Shown here: positions 29,035 through 37,548 of the stretch, one piece after another
Numbering within the stretch: the first letter of the stretch is position 1
Layout: the number at the start of each line of letters is the position of its first letter
Assembly: GCA_016744375.1 (NCBI GenBank)
Contig: JADGEM010000001.1
Coordinates: 1-64,000 of the forward strand
Direction of reading: 5' to 3'
Origin: Gammaproteobacteria bacterium
GTDB lineage: Bacteria > Pseudomonadota > Gammaproteobacteria > GRL18
DNA: 64,000 nt
Made by a program: the position numbers and the translations under genes
Notes under the pieces: generated by a model
Told to the model about the DNA's origin: nothing
What the model saw: the letters and a program-made list of their open reading frames with translations, nothing else
The model's database searches: none

Positions 29035-29836
29035 TTTCTTATGCTAAGTTTAAAAAAATGGGGCTTAATATTAATTTTTATTAATTATGTGTTTAAAAAC
29101 CAGTTTAACTTGTCTGTCAGGTGTTTTTTGAGCTCTTATAATTGCTTTTTTCTTTAATACAATTGGATAATTACTAATGTCTAATATACTGAAGTATAAC
29201 TCTATTTTTAATATATATTAGAAAATATAGGGTTTACCCGCCTGTTTTTGGATTTTCATATATGTTTATATAGACGCACAATAAATACCGAGGGGAATCG
29301 GGGAGCAAAACTTAAATTTAATTAATGATGTTGCAGATGCTCAGTGTTGATATAAGTTATTTGTATAACTAGTTGATACAGGCGTTTAAACAAAAATTAC
29401 TTTTAGTTCAATGTTACTAAAAAAATTAAAGCACAGTTCAGTTACCGGATGTTTCTGAAATAGATGCACCATTAATAATATTGGTTAAATGTAATTAATT
29501 TTTTTTTTTAAGTTTAAAGCGTAAAGGCCCATTTTAAATGGGCTTTTTTTATTTGAAAGCCCACTACTCTTATCTTCTGCTTTTAACTTCTGTCCTTAAC
29601 TCTGGTCCAGGGCATAGAACCATACGTCTCTTTATTTTTTAGCCTCTATTAAGTTATATAGTAAAAAAATCACTTTTTTGTTAAAATCGCCTCATTTTAC
29701 CTATCACCTTTTTGTTATCCTCAGGCTTTGATTATCAGCGATATAACTGGAAGTGATTCATCGGCACACTATATAAACCTTTCAGGTTAGTGAAGCTCCT
29801 GGATTAAGGGACTTACTTTATTAAGCAACAGGCTAA
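29035..29836. other. Long intergenic region, possible small RNA
   Basis: About 800 bp without a coding frame. It contains a strong intrinsic terminator at 29525-29550 on the plus strand, almost 500 bp after the GTPase stop. A GC-richer patch near 29285-29310 (CCGAGGGGAATCGGGGAG) lies upstream. This layout fits a small RNA ending at the terminator, but no known RNA family was recognised. The rest is AT-rich and holds the selU promoter, not located. Confidence 0.4.
29525..29550 (+). terminator. Intrinsic terminator
   Basis: GCCCAT stem (29527-29532) with ATGGGC (29538-29543), extended by A/T pairs, followed by seven T (29544-29550). Classic rho-independent shape on the plus strand. It could end a small RNA or the GTPase transcript. 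Confidence 0.75.
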
Positions 29837-29842
29837 TTGTTT

Positions 29843-30979
29843 ATGTCAAAACCAATTGATAGAGATTTAATTCGTTTAATATTATTAAATGACATTCCTC
29901 TTATGGATGTTCGGGCACCCATCGAATTTGCACAAGGTGCTTTTCCAAAAGCCGTTAACTGCCCATTGATGAATGATCAAGAGCGTCATGATGTTGGGAT
30001 CTGTTATAAGCACAACGGCCAGGATGCTGCGATTAAACTTGGAAATAAACTGGTCAGAGGTGACCTCAAAGAACAGCGTATTGCGCAGTGGCAGGCTTTT
30101 GCCAGAGAACATCCAGATGGCTACTTATACTGTTTTCGTGGTGGTTTGCGCTCCAGAACAGCACAGCAATGGCTTAAAGAAAGTGGGGTCAACCTCCCTA
30201 TTGTTAATGGTGGTTATAAAGCCATGAGGCGTGTTTTGCTGGATGAATTAGAACAATCCATTGCTGAGTCTGAATTTATTATTCTGGGTGGTCGAACGGG
30301 TACCGGTAAAACCTGGCTTTTAAAAGAATTAAATGGGTCGATTGACCTGGAAGGCCTTGCGCATCATCGAGGTTCAAGCTTCGGCCGCTTTCCAGATGGC
30401 CAGCCTCATCAAATTGATTTTGAAAATAACTTGTCAATTGAACTGGTGAAGTTTCGTGCTCAGGGAGTGAATCAATTCTGGCTTGAGGATGAAGGACGGA
30501 TGATTGGCAGCGTTACATTGCCTCTTTCACTGCAGCAAAAAATGCAGAAGTCTAGCCTGGTTATTCTTGAAGAGGCACTCCAATACCGTGTAAATATTAC
30601 TCTTAAGGATTATGTCATTGATCTGGAGACTTACTATAAAAACTACTACAAGTCACAGGCAGAAAATTCTGAAAGTAATGCTAAAGTAGTGGCGGTAGAA
30701 GAGCAGGCATTTGAAGTTTTTGCTGAGTATTTACTGGCCAGCCTTCAGCGGATACAGAAACGCCTTGGCGGCGAACGATATCAAAAAATTCACCAGTTGA
30801 TGCAGGATGCCCTAATAGAACAGAAAACATCCGGTGAAGTTGAGCAGCATCGTATCTGGATTGAGTCACTGCTGACCTTATATTATGACCCCATGTATGA
30901 TTATCAGCTAAACAAAAAACTTGAACGGGTTATATTTCGTGGTAACTCAAATCAAATAAAAAATTTTTCACTGTCTTAA
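29843..30979 (+). CDS. selU: tRNA 2-selenouridine synthase
   Basis: 378 residues from the ATG at 29843; a TTG two codons upstream is in frame but not needed. SelU (MnmH/YbbB) replaces sulfur by selenium at the wobble uridine of tRNAs, by way of a geranylated intermediate. The rhodanese domain carries the essential cysteine at residue 97 (YLYCFRGGLRSRTAQ), the same position as in E. coli. The P-loop GGRTGTGKT is at about 149-157. The enzyme needs selenophosphate from SelD, which is not in this window. Confidence 0.93.
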   Translation: MSKPIDRDLIRLILLNDIPLMDVRAPIEFAQGAFPKAVNCPLMNDQERHDVGICYKHNGQDAAIKLGNKLVRGDLKEQRIAQWQAFAREHPDGYLYCFRGGLRSRTAQQWLKESGVNLPIVNGGYKAMRRVLLDELEQSIAESEFIILGGRTGTGKTWLLKELNGSIDLEGLAHHRGSSFGRFPDGQPHQIDFENNLSIELVKFRAQGVNQFWLEDEGRMIGSVTLPLSLQQKMQKSSLVILEEALQYRVNITLKDYVIDLETYYKNYYKSQAENSESNAKVVAVEEQAFEVFAEYLLASLQRIQKRLGGERYQKIHQLMQDALIEQKTSGEVEQHRIWIESLLTLYYDPMYDYQLNKKLERVIFRGNSNQIKNFSLS

Positions 30980-31093
30980 AGCCTCTTTGTTTAAGCTAAA
31001 CAAAAGAAAATCCTTGATATGGATTAAGGAAGCTTTTACTGATAATTGTAAAATCTTTTTAGATTAAAATAGAATTGTATTGAGAGGATTCCT

Positions 31094-31540
31094 TTGTTAA
31101 CACCAACAATTACTACTTATATGGCATCACATCATAAAGAATGTGATGAACAATTTGCCAGGGCTGAAGAATCTGTTGCCAATGATGATTGGGAGCAGGG
31201 CCTTGAACAATGGAGTGAGTTTGCAAAGGAGCTGGAAAGCCATTTTTCACGAGAAGAAGATATTCTTTTTCCTGAATTTGAAACCGCGACAGGAATGACT
31301 GGCGGGCCGACGCAAATGATGCGTATGGAGCATGAACAAATGCGTGCTCTGGTGGTTGAAATTAATAAAGCGGCAGAGAGTAAAGACAAAGATCAATTCC
31401 TGGCCTTGACAGAAACATTAATGATCACGATGCAGCAGCATAATATGAAAGAAGAACAGATTCTTTATCCCATGACAGACCAATCATTATCAAATGCCGT
31501 TGAAATCATTGAACGTATGAGGAATAATCAGGCTTCATAA
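31094..31540 (+). CDS. Hemerythrin (HHE) domain protein
   Basis: 148 residues. The four-helix di-iron pattern is visible: His13/14 (ASHHKECD), His50 and Glu54 (HFSREEDILFPEFE), His80 (MEHEQMRALV), His116 and Glu120 (QQHNMKEEQILYP). Such proteins bind O2 or NO, or help repair Fe-S clusters under nitrosative stress. A TTG start is chosen because GAGAGGA lies 6 nt upstream; the first ATG (31121) has no ribosome site and would cut into the first helix. The DUF2249 and membrane genes downstream support a nitric-oxide-related role. Confidence 0.88.
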   Translation: MLTPTITTYMASHHKECDEQFARAEESVANDDWEQGLEQWSEFAKELESHFSREEDILFPEFETATGMTGGPTQMMRMEHEQMRALVVEINKAAESKDKDQFLALTETLMITMQQHNMKEEQILYPMTDQSLSNAVEIIERMRNNQAS

Positions 31541-31611
31541 GTATTACTCAGGTCGTGTGTTGAGTCATTGCTCCTAAATCATGATCATTATTTGCCTGGA
31601 GACCGTATCAA

Positions 31612-31672
31612 CTCCTTTTGTTTATTATTGTGCTCGGACTGCGTCAAATCACACAATAATAAACAAAAGGAG
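31612..31672. repeat. Large perfect palindrome, MITE-like
   Basis: Arms 31612-31632 and 31652-31672 are exact 21-bp inverted complements separated by 19 nt. Beyond them the flanks continue imperfectly (9 of the next 11 outer positions match), and an outer TCCTAAAT / ATTTAGGA pair lies near 31572 and 31690. There is no T-run after either arm. It lies between the hemerythrin and DUF2249 genes. It is too symmetrical for a normal terminator and resembles a miniature inverted-repeat element. Only one copy was seen in the window. Confidence 0.65.
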
Positions 31673-31753
31673 CTGACACTTCTGCACACTATTTAGGAAC
31701 AGATATTTAGTCCTATAATATCAACCATTTGTCTGTATAAAGCTAATCACCAA

Positions 31754-32035
31754 TTGAAAACACAAATCCAAGAATTATTTATTGATGTCAGTGAATTTGA
31801 AGCCCCAAAACCATTTGAAGAAGTGATAGAGCTTCTCAAGAAAATGAAATTGGGGGAATATATTCGTATGCGCCATAGAAAAAAACCATTACCATTGTTT
31901 CAGTTTTTGCAAGAAAATGGTTTTGACTCTCTTATCCATAAATCATCAACCTCAGTTGACGCAGTATTTTGGGAAATTATTATCTGGAGCAATGATGACG
32001 TGCCAGTTAAGAAATATTGTATCAGCACATTCTAA
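31754..32035 (+). CDS. DUF2249 protein
   Basis: 93 residues from a TTG codon. The domain begins almost at once (FIDVSEFEAPKPFEEV), so no later start is acceptable. The DUF2249 pattern 'dvr-l-pPePf-rv...H-r-PlPL---L---Gf' is clear (MRHRKKPLPLFQFLQENGF). The family is SirA-like in size and is often found with hemerythrin-type and nitrite/NO genes. Its stop codon is directly followed by the ATG of the membrane protein gene. Biochemical function unknown. Confidence 0.8.
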   Translation: MKTQIQELFIDVSEFEAPKPFEEVIELLKKMKLGEYIRMRHRKKPLPLFQFLQENGFDSLIHKSSTSVDAVFWEIIIWSNDDVPVKKYCISTF

Positions 32036-33394
32036 ATGAATACCAAAGGTCTGTCCCTTAATACCATTCCCCCGATTTCAATACCGCTGAGATTTTTTCT
32101 GACAGCTCCGTTTTTTGGCATATTTGCTGCACTTATGGTGCTTTATTATGGCCTGGATGTCTGGGCTTCCCGGTGGTTGGCTGGTTCTCTAGCATTAACC
32201 CATTTACTCACCATTGGCTTTATGTTGATGGTGATGATTGGTGCATTGTACCAGTTTGTCCCCGTCATGATTGGGCAGTTGATTCCAGGAGGAGAAAAAC
32301 GGGTTGCTATTGTTCATATTTTTTTAACACTTGGTACATTGTCTCTGATACCTGCATTTTTATTTGGACAGTCTTTTTTATTCTGGCTGGCTCTGATTTT
32401 TCTTGGTATTTCTCTCTTTATGTTTGCGCTGTCATTATTACCGTTATTGGTTGCACAATTAAATGACCACCTTATCGTCTATTTAATGCGTGTTCTCTTT
32501 TTTGTATTAATTGTGACAATTGGTTTGGGCTTGTTTATGCTTATGGCATATGCTTATCCAGATTTGGAGCTGGCTTATAGGCAGTACACTGATATTCATG
32601 CATCATGGGGATTATTAGGCTGGGTTGTCATTCTTATTATGGCAGTCAGTTCACAAGTCATTCCAATGTTTTTTGTGACACCGGAATTTTCAATTCGATA
32701 CTTGAAAATCCTTTCATTCCTTATTGTTCTCACTTTGACAATGATGTCTTTGCTGGCACAGATAAATGACGCTATACAAGCAGCTTTGAATGTGATTCTT
32801 TCTGTTGAGTTAAGTTTTTTTTCTATTTATACCCTGAGATTAATGAATCAGCGTAAACGAAAATTACCTGATGTGACGATAAACTTCTGGCGTGTTTCTT
32901 TGTTTTCTTTAATGTTATCGATCGTTTACTGGTGGGTACTGTTTTTAGGCTCAAATACAGAAACTTTCCCATTGAAATGGTCGAGCCAGTCTGAATTTAC
33001 ACTAGGAGTCTTATTAATATATGGGCTTGCAATATCTGCGATTATCGGTATGTTGCAAAAAATTGTACCCTTTCTTCTCTATCTGCATCTACAAAATGTA
33101 TCGTTCAAGCACCCTGAGTCAATGTCAGCAGACCCTAAACTTGTATTGAATATGAAACAAATCATCAGTAATCAACACTCAAAAATTCAACTTTCTCTGC
33201 ATCTAAGTTCATTTTTGCTCTTACTTATTTCAATTTATTGGGAACAACTTATCTGGGTTGCCGGACTGATGATGATGTTAAATTTTATGTGGTTGTCAAT
33301 TGTCCTGTTCAAGAGCTTTAATTTGTTTAGTAAAAATTATAAAGCAATTATGATGTATCCTGAATTAAAAATGGATTTTGAATTTAAAAAATAG
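32036..33394 (+). CDS. Multi-pass membrane protein resembling haem-copper oxidase subunit I/NnrS types
   Basis: 452 residues with about 12 hydrophobic segments and no signal peptide. Histidines sit inside or next to helices: His56 (SLALTHLLTIGFM), His188 (DIHASWGLLGWVVI) and another near FLLYLHLQ. The THLLTIGFMLMVMIGAL and HASWGLLGW phrases resemble cbb3/NOR subunit I and NnrS-type haem proteins, but the full haem-copper ligand set is not present. Its ATG abuts the DUF2249 stop, so it is in the same operon. A haem-binding role tied to NO or respiration is inferred. Confidence 0.6.
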   Translation: MNTKGLSLNTIPPISIPLRFFLTAPFFGIFAALMVLYYGLDVWASRWLAGSLALTHLLTIGFMLMVMIGALYQFVPVMIGQLIPGGEKRVAIVHIFLTLGTLSLIPAFLFGQSFLFWLALIFLGISLFMFALSLLPLLVAQLNDHLIVYLMRVLFFVLIVTIGLGLFMLMAYAYPDLELAYRQYTDIHASWGLLGWVVILIMAVSSQVIPMFFVTPEFSIRYLKILSFLIVLTLTMMSLLAQINDAIQAALNVILSVELSFFSIYTLRLMNQRKRKLPDVTINFWRVSLFSLMLSIVYWWVLFLGSNTETFPLKWSSQSEFTLGVLLIYGLAISAIIGMLQKIVPFLLYLHLQNVSFKHPESMSADPKLVLNMKQIISNQHSKIQLSLHLSSFLLLLISIYWEQLIWVAGLMMMLNFMWLSIVLFKSFNLFSKNYKAIMMYPELKMDFEFKK

Positions 33395-33497
33395 AAATAT
33401 ACTGCTATTCTAGAAATACATTGTTTGTAACTGAACCCTTACAAATAGTGTACACTACCTAGTATCTATTCATTCGTTTTTTAGAGTCCTTGTATTT

Positions 33498-35261
33498 ATG
33501 TTAAAGCGAATTCTATCGCCCTTACTGTTTCTTTTCTTTGCCTGGTTTATTGTATCCAACGAAAATGCCAAAACCATTATTGCCGGTATTGCCATTTTTT
33601 TAATTGGTATGCATTATATGGAAAACGGTTTTAAGCTGTTCAGTGGTGGTGTATTAGAAACAATTCTCCAAAAATTTACCCGCACAACCCCTCGGGCAAT
33701 TGCAACTGGCTTTGCAGCGACTGCTGTTGTGCAAAGTTCCTCTCTGGTTTCAGTTATCATCATTTCCTTCCTTTCTGCAGAATTAATGGGCTTAACTTCT
33801 GCTGTCGGGGTTGTTTTTGGCTCTAATATAGGAACAACAACCACTGCATGGTTAGTTTCATCTCTGGGCTTGAAAATAAAAATTGCTCAATATGCTTTAC
33901 CTATGCTGATCTTTGGTGTGATTATGCAATTTTCCAGACTTAATAGCTATAAAGGGCTGGGCAGTGTCTTAATAGGTCTGGGATTTATTTTTCTAGGTAT
34001 TTCTTATATGAAAGAGGGGTTTGAGACACTTAAAGATGGCCTTCACCTTGCAGAATATGCCATGTCAGGCTATTCCGGTGTATTTGTTTATATCTTTTTT
34101 GGCGCCGTTGCTACGGTTATAATTCAGTCAAGCAGTGCCACTATGGCAATTATTATTACTGCTTTGGCGACGGGGCAAATTGATTATATTAATGCGCTTT
34201 CTTTGGCTATCGGAGCTAATATTGGTACGACAGTTACTGCAATATTAGGCTCTCTTGCATCAAATAAAAACGGTAAACGTCTTGCTGTTGCCCATATTAT
34301 CTTTAATCTTATTACTGGTATTGTTGCGATTATTTTCATCTACCAACTAAAAAATCTAGTAGATGATCTCGCACCTTTTTTAGCTATTTCAGACGACGAT
34401 TTTGCTATGAAGCTGGCTTTGTTTCATACTATTTTTAATGTTATTGGTGTACTACTGGTTGCACCATTCATTCGTTATCTGGTTAGCTTCCTTAAAACAT
34501 TATTCTGTACAAAGTCGCTGGGACGTGGTCAACCTAAATATTTAACTCAAGAGGTTATGGAAATCCCCGCTTCCGCATTAGAAGCCATTCGTAAAGAAAC
34601 TGTTCATCTTTATGATAAATCTCTGGAGACAATTGTCCATGCCATGAATTTACATCGAAAGGAGATTTTTTCAGATAAGGAAATTCATGAAGTGGTTAAG
34701 CAATCTACTCAACCATTTAATATTGATATTAATACGGTCTATCAACAGGAAATTAAAAATTTATACAGTGAAATACTGCACTATTCATCCCGTTCACAAA
34801 GCTATATGGATGAAGAAGGTAATAATCAGGTGTATGAATTAAAATTAACGGCCAGAAATGTTATAGAAATGGTTAAAGATATTCGAGAATTGCAAAGAAA
34901 CTTGAATTATTTTACTAAAAGTAATAATTGGTTCATGATACATGAGTACAATAAATTAAGAGAAGAACTGGTGACAATCTTCCGAAGAATTGAAGAGATT
35001 CGATCCTCTTCTATTAATGCCGCTGAAATTATGACTCAGTTTGAAGTATTAAAAGAAAAATCCAGTGATAATGAAATCTCTATGCACCACAATATTGATA
35101 CTTTAATCAGGGAAAACAAAATAGACTCTAAAATGGCTTCATCCCTAATTAATGACGTTGGTTTTACACATTCAATTAGTCGTAAGCTATTAAAGACAGC
35201 ATCTGTATTATGGGTGAAAGATCAAATGATCAAGGAATTAGGCGATGACTATGAGTATTGA
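33498..35261 (+). CDS. Na+/phosphate cotransporter with PhoU-like tail
   Basis: 587 residues. The Na/Pi-cotransporter (NptA/YjbB, PF02690-type) repeat appears twice as Q-S-S-S motifs (AVVQSSSLVSVIIISF and IIQSSSATMAIIITAL), each followed by a GANIGTT-type motif (GSNIGTTTTA and GANIGTTVTA). About nine membrane helices occupy 1-330. The C-terminal 240 residues are helical and PhoU-like. It would import or export phosphate with sodium. A 12-bp palindrome TAGTGTACACTA (33446-33457) lies about 40 bp before the start and may be an operator. Confidence 0.88.
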   Translation: MLKRILSPLLFLFFAWFIVSNENAKTIIAGIAIFLIGMHYMENGFKLFSGGVLETILQKFTRTTPRAIATGFAATAVVQSSSLVSVIIISFLSAELMGLTSAVGVVFGSNIGTTTTAWLVSSLGLKIKIAQYALPMLIFGVIMQFSRLNSYKGLGSVLIGLGFIFLGISYMKEGFETLKDGLHLAEYAMSGYSGVFVYIFFGAVATVIIQSSSATMAIIITALATGQIDYINALSLAIGANIGTTVTAILGSLASNKNGKRLAVAHIIFNLITGIVAIIFIYQLKNLVDDLAPFLAISDDDFAMKLALFHTIFNVIGVLLVAPFIRYLVSFLKTLFCTKSLGRGQPKYLTQEVMEIPASALEAIRKETVHLYDKSLETIVHAMNLHRKEIFSDKEIHEVVKQSTQPFNIDINTVYQQEIKNLYSEILHYSSRSQSYMDEEGNNQVYELKLTARNVIEMVKDIRELQRNLNYFTKSNNWFMIHEYNKLREELVTIFRRIEEIRSSSINAAEIMTQFEVLKEKSSDNEISMHHNIDTLIRENKIDSKMASSLINDVGFTHSISRKLLKTASVLWVKDQMIKELGDDYEY

Positions 35262-35304
35262 AGTATGAGTACTAAAGTATGGGTACAAAAAAATGGGTAT
35301 TAAA
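35249..35304 (+). repeat. Four tandem 14-bp units spanning a stop and a start codon
   Basis: Units CTATGAGTATTGAA, GTATGAGTACTAAA, GTATGGGTACAAAA and AAATGGGTATTAAA lie end to end (35249-35304). Each contains ATG followed by RGTAY. The first overlaps the end of the Na/Pi gene; the last contains the start codon and first codons of the next gene. This looks like slipped-strand duplication of a start region, since diverged. Confidence 0.65.
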
Positions 35305-35559
35305 ACATTATTAACTCGGTTGGATGATTTCTTTGATCAGTCTAAAAAGAAACAAAAAAAGAAGTCTGACAAACTTGCAATAATTATTACATCTCTGGAA
35401 GAAAAAAGATCACAGATAAAAAAAGACATAAAAGCAGAGAGTAAAAAAAATAAGAAAAATAAGAAAACCTATAACCTTTGCAAAGAATTCAAAGCTATAA
35501 CAAAAATGATAAAAAAAGCAAAAAAACAGGAGCGTATTCTTCGTACAGATGACACATAA
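35293..35559 (+). CDS. Small lysine-rich coiled-coil protein
   Basis: 88 residues, extremely basic (runs such as KKKQKKKSDK and KKNKKNKKT) with helical heptad-like stretches (LAIIITSLEEKRSQIKKDI; FKAITKMIKKAKKQERIL). No membrane segment or known domain. It starts 31 bp after the Na/Pi transporter stop and could be cotranscribed. Nucleic-acid or phosphate/polyphosphate binding would fit the charge, but this is speculation. Function unknown. Confidence 0.6.
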   Translation: MGIKTLLTRLDDFFDQSKKKQKKKSDKLAIIITSLEEKRSQIKKDIKAESKKNKKNKKTYNLCKEFKAITKMIKKAKKQERILRTDDT

Positions 35560-35666
35560 CCCTGCGATAGTTTGATTTAATGGATAATAAACAATGATTT
35601 TTTCTATTAAATTATTTAAGATGTATTTTTTATACCACTGGCTGAACAAAATTTGAAGGTCGCTTA

Positions 35667-36431
35667 ATGAAACGCATTTTTCTCTCACTTGCTCTTATCT
35701 TAATTATTTCTTTGGCTAATTCAGCCTATTCTAAAACACTCAAAGTTGGAGTTTCAACCAACTATCCTCCAGTTGCTTTTAAAGAAAACGGTAAAATATC
35801 AGGTATTGAGGCTGATCTGGCTCAAAATATTGGTGAGATAACCAGTATGACCGTTCAGCTAATTGAAATCCCCTGGGATGACCTGGAAAATGCTCTGAAT
35901 CAGGGTAAAATTGATGTGGTCATGTCAGGTGTCTCAATAACAGACGAATGGAATAAAAGAGTCGATTTTACTCAGCCGTATATGACGATTGGACAGATGG
36001 TACTAATCAATGCTGATAATATTATGAATCTTTCCTCTAAAATGTCGATGTATTCGGCAGGGAAACGCTTTGGCGTTGAGAAAAACACTACCGGTGAGCA
36101 ATATGCCCAATCAGAATTTCAACACTCATCAATAACATCCTATGATAGTGTAGAGCAAGCTATCGCAGCCCTTAAGTCAAATAAAATCGATTATTTTATT
36201 CATGATGCACCGACTGTCTGGCAATATACTGTATTACCAAAAACTCAGGATAAATCACTATTTGGCTTATATGAATACATGACCAGCGAACCTCTGGCAT
36301 GGGCGGTAAAGAAGGGTAATAAGACACTACTTAAAACTTTAAATCAGGCTCTGACCAAAATGAAACAGAGAGGTCTTGTGAATAAAGCAGTGAATCATTG
36401 GATTCCTCTAAAAATCGAGGTTGGGCAGTAG
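35667..36431 (+). CDS. Periplasmic solute-binding protein (PBPb type)
   Basis: 254 residues with a signal peptide (about 1-22, ending NSAYS). The bacterial extracellular solute-binding family 3 pattern is clear: LKVGVSTNYPPVAFKENGKISG, then EADLAQNI, GKIDVVMSGVSITDEW, KRVDFTQPYM and DSVEQAIAALKSNKIDYFI. It probably binds an amino acid or similar small molecule, or acts like cyclohexadienyl dehydratase-type relatives. No ABC permease or ATPase is next to it, so the partner is unknown. Confidence 0.85.
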   Translation: MKRIFLSLALILIISLANSAYSKTLKVGVSTNYPPVAFKENGKISGIEADLAQNIGEITSMTVQLIEIPWDDLENALNQGKIDVVMSGVSITDEWNKRVDFTQPYMTIGQMVLINADNIMNLSSKMSMYSAGKRFGVEKNTTGEQYAQSEFQHSSITSYDSVEQAIAALKSNKIDYFIHDAPTVWQYTVLPKTQDKSLFGLYEYMTSEPLAWAVKKGNKTLLKTLNQALTKMKQRGLVNKAVNHWIPLKIEVGQ

Positions 36432-36458
36432 GAAGTTCAAGGGTATAGGGGGATCAGT

Positions 36459-36914
36459 GTGTCAGAGCATAAGATAAAATTGACCTGGACAAAGCAAACA
36501 GAGTCTTTTGCTTATAAAGACTATAATCGCGATCATCAGTGGGACTTTGGTGAGGGATTAATTATAAATGCTTCATCGGCACCTCAATTTCTTGGTAATC
36601 CAGAATGTGCTGATCCTGAGCGTGCATTTGCTGCGGCTCTATCCAGTTGCCATCTGTTATTTTTTATTGCCATTTGTTCAAAGAAACAATTGGTGGTACA
36701 GGATTATATTGATCATGCCACCGCTTATCTGGAGCCAAATGAGCAAGGTGAATTGGTGATCAGCAAAGTCATTATTCGACCAGAGGTTATTTTTGCCAAT
36801 GGAGTTGATGTTGATAAAAAAATGATTGAAGAAATCCATCACCAATCACATGATAAATGCTTTCTGGCAAAATCAGTTAAATCTGAAGTGATTATCGAAC
36901 CGGTCTGGGTATAG
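36459..36914 (+). CDS. OsmC-family thiol peroxidase-like protein
   Basis: 151 residues from a GTG codon, with GGGGATCA about 5 nt upstream. The two conserved cysteines of the OsmC/Ohr family are present (ALSSCHLLFF and SHDKCFLAKSV), as is ADPERAFAAAL. Family members reduce organic hydroperoxides. This one belongs to the YhfA/OsmC-like group rather than typical Ohr. It follows the solute-binding gene by 27 bp. Confidence 0.8.
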   Translation: MSEHKIKLTWTKQTESFAYKDYNRDHQWDFGEGLIINASSAPQFLGNPECADPERAFAAALSSCHLLFFIAICSKKQLVVQDYIDHATAYLEPNEQGELVISKVIIRPEVIFANGVDVDKKMIEEIHHQSHDKCFLAKSVKSEVIIEPVWV

Positions 36915-36929
36915 ACAGACTCCTGATGA

Positions 36930-37472
36930 TTATTTAGTGTCCACTCGTTTATTCTTTTTTTTAATTCTCAAACGCCGTTCTTTTATGTGACTAATAATGT
37001 GTAATCGCCAGAGTAGTCGAACTGTTGTATAAGCGAAGATTGCACTAATGATGCCGCATATTAAACAACCCAGCAAGAAAGGTTGCCAGATGATATGCAA
37101 TTGTTCTGAAAACCATTCAGCTGTCAGTTTATAGTCGCTGGTGATAGCTTCCTGCCCCAAAACAAAGGTTCCGACTTTATAGGCCGCATAAAACATGGGT
37201 GGCACAGTAATTGGGTTTGTTATCCAGACGAGCGAAATTGAAATGGGTAGATTGACTCGAACCAGGATAGCGATTGCTGCTGCAATGATCATTTGTGATG
37301 GTAGTGGTATAAATGCACAGAACAAACCAACTGCGAAAGCACCGGAAACTGCTCGTCGGTTAAAGTGCCAAAGATTACCATCATGTAAGAGTTTGCCAAA
37401 TATTTGCAAATGCTTGTGGTTTCTGATCGTATGATGATCGGGCATGTATTTTTTTATAATTCTTTTTGGCAT
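36930..37472 (-). CDS. DUF2062 membrane protein
   Basis: 180 residues with two or three membrane segments. The DUF2062 core is seen in RRAVSGAFAVGLFCAFIPLP and WITNPITVPPMFYAAYKVG. It is divergent from comEC; the same DUF2062/comEC arrangement occurs in Pseudomonas. The N- and C-termini are very basic. Function unknown, possibly envelope- or DNA-uptake-related by association only. Confidence 0.85.
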   Translation of the reverse strand: MPKRIIKKYMPDHHTIRNHKHLQIFGKLLHDGNLWHFNRRAVSGAFAVGLFCAFIPLPSQMIIAAAIAILVRVNLPISISLVWITNPITVPPMFYAAYKVGTFVLGQEAITSDYKLTAEWFSEQLHIIWQPFLLGCLICGIISAIFAYTTVRLLWRLHIISHIKERRLRIKKKNKRVDTK

Positions 37473-37548
37473 AATAATACGTCTAACTTAAGCGTATGGT
37501 TTTTTGATGAGCCTTACGTTAATCGCTATTCTCCAGGAATATCATTAT

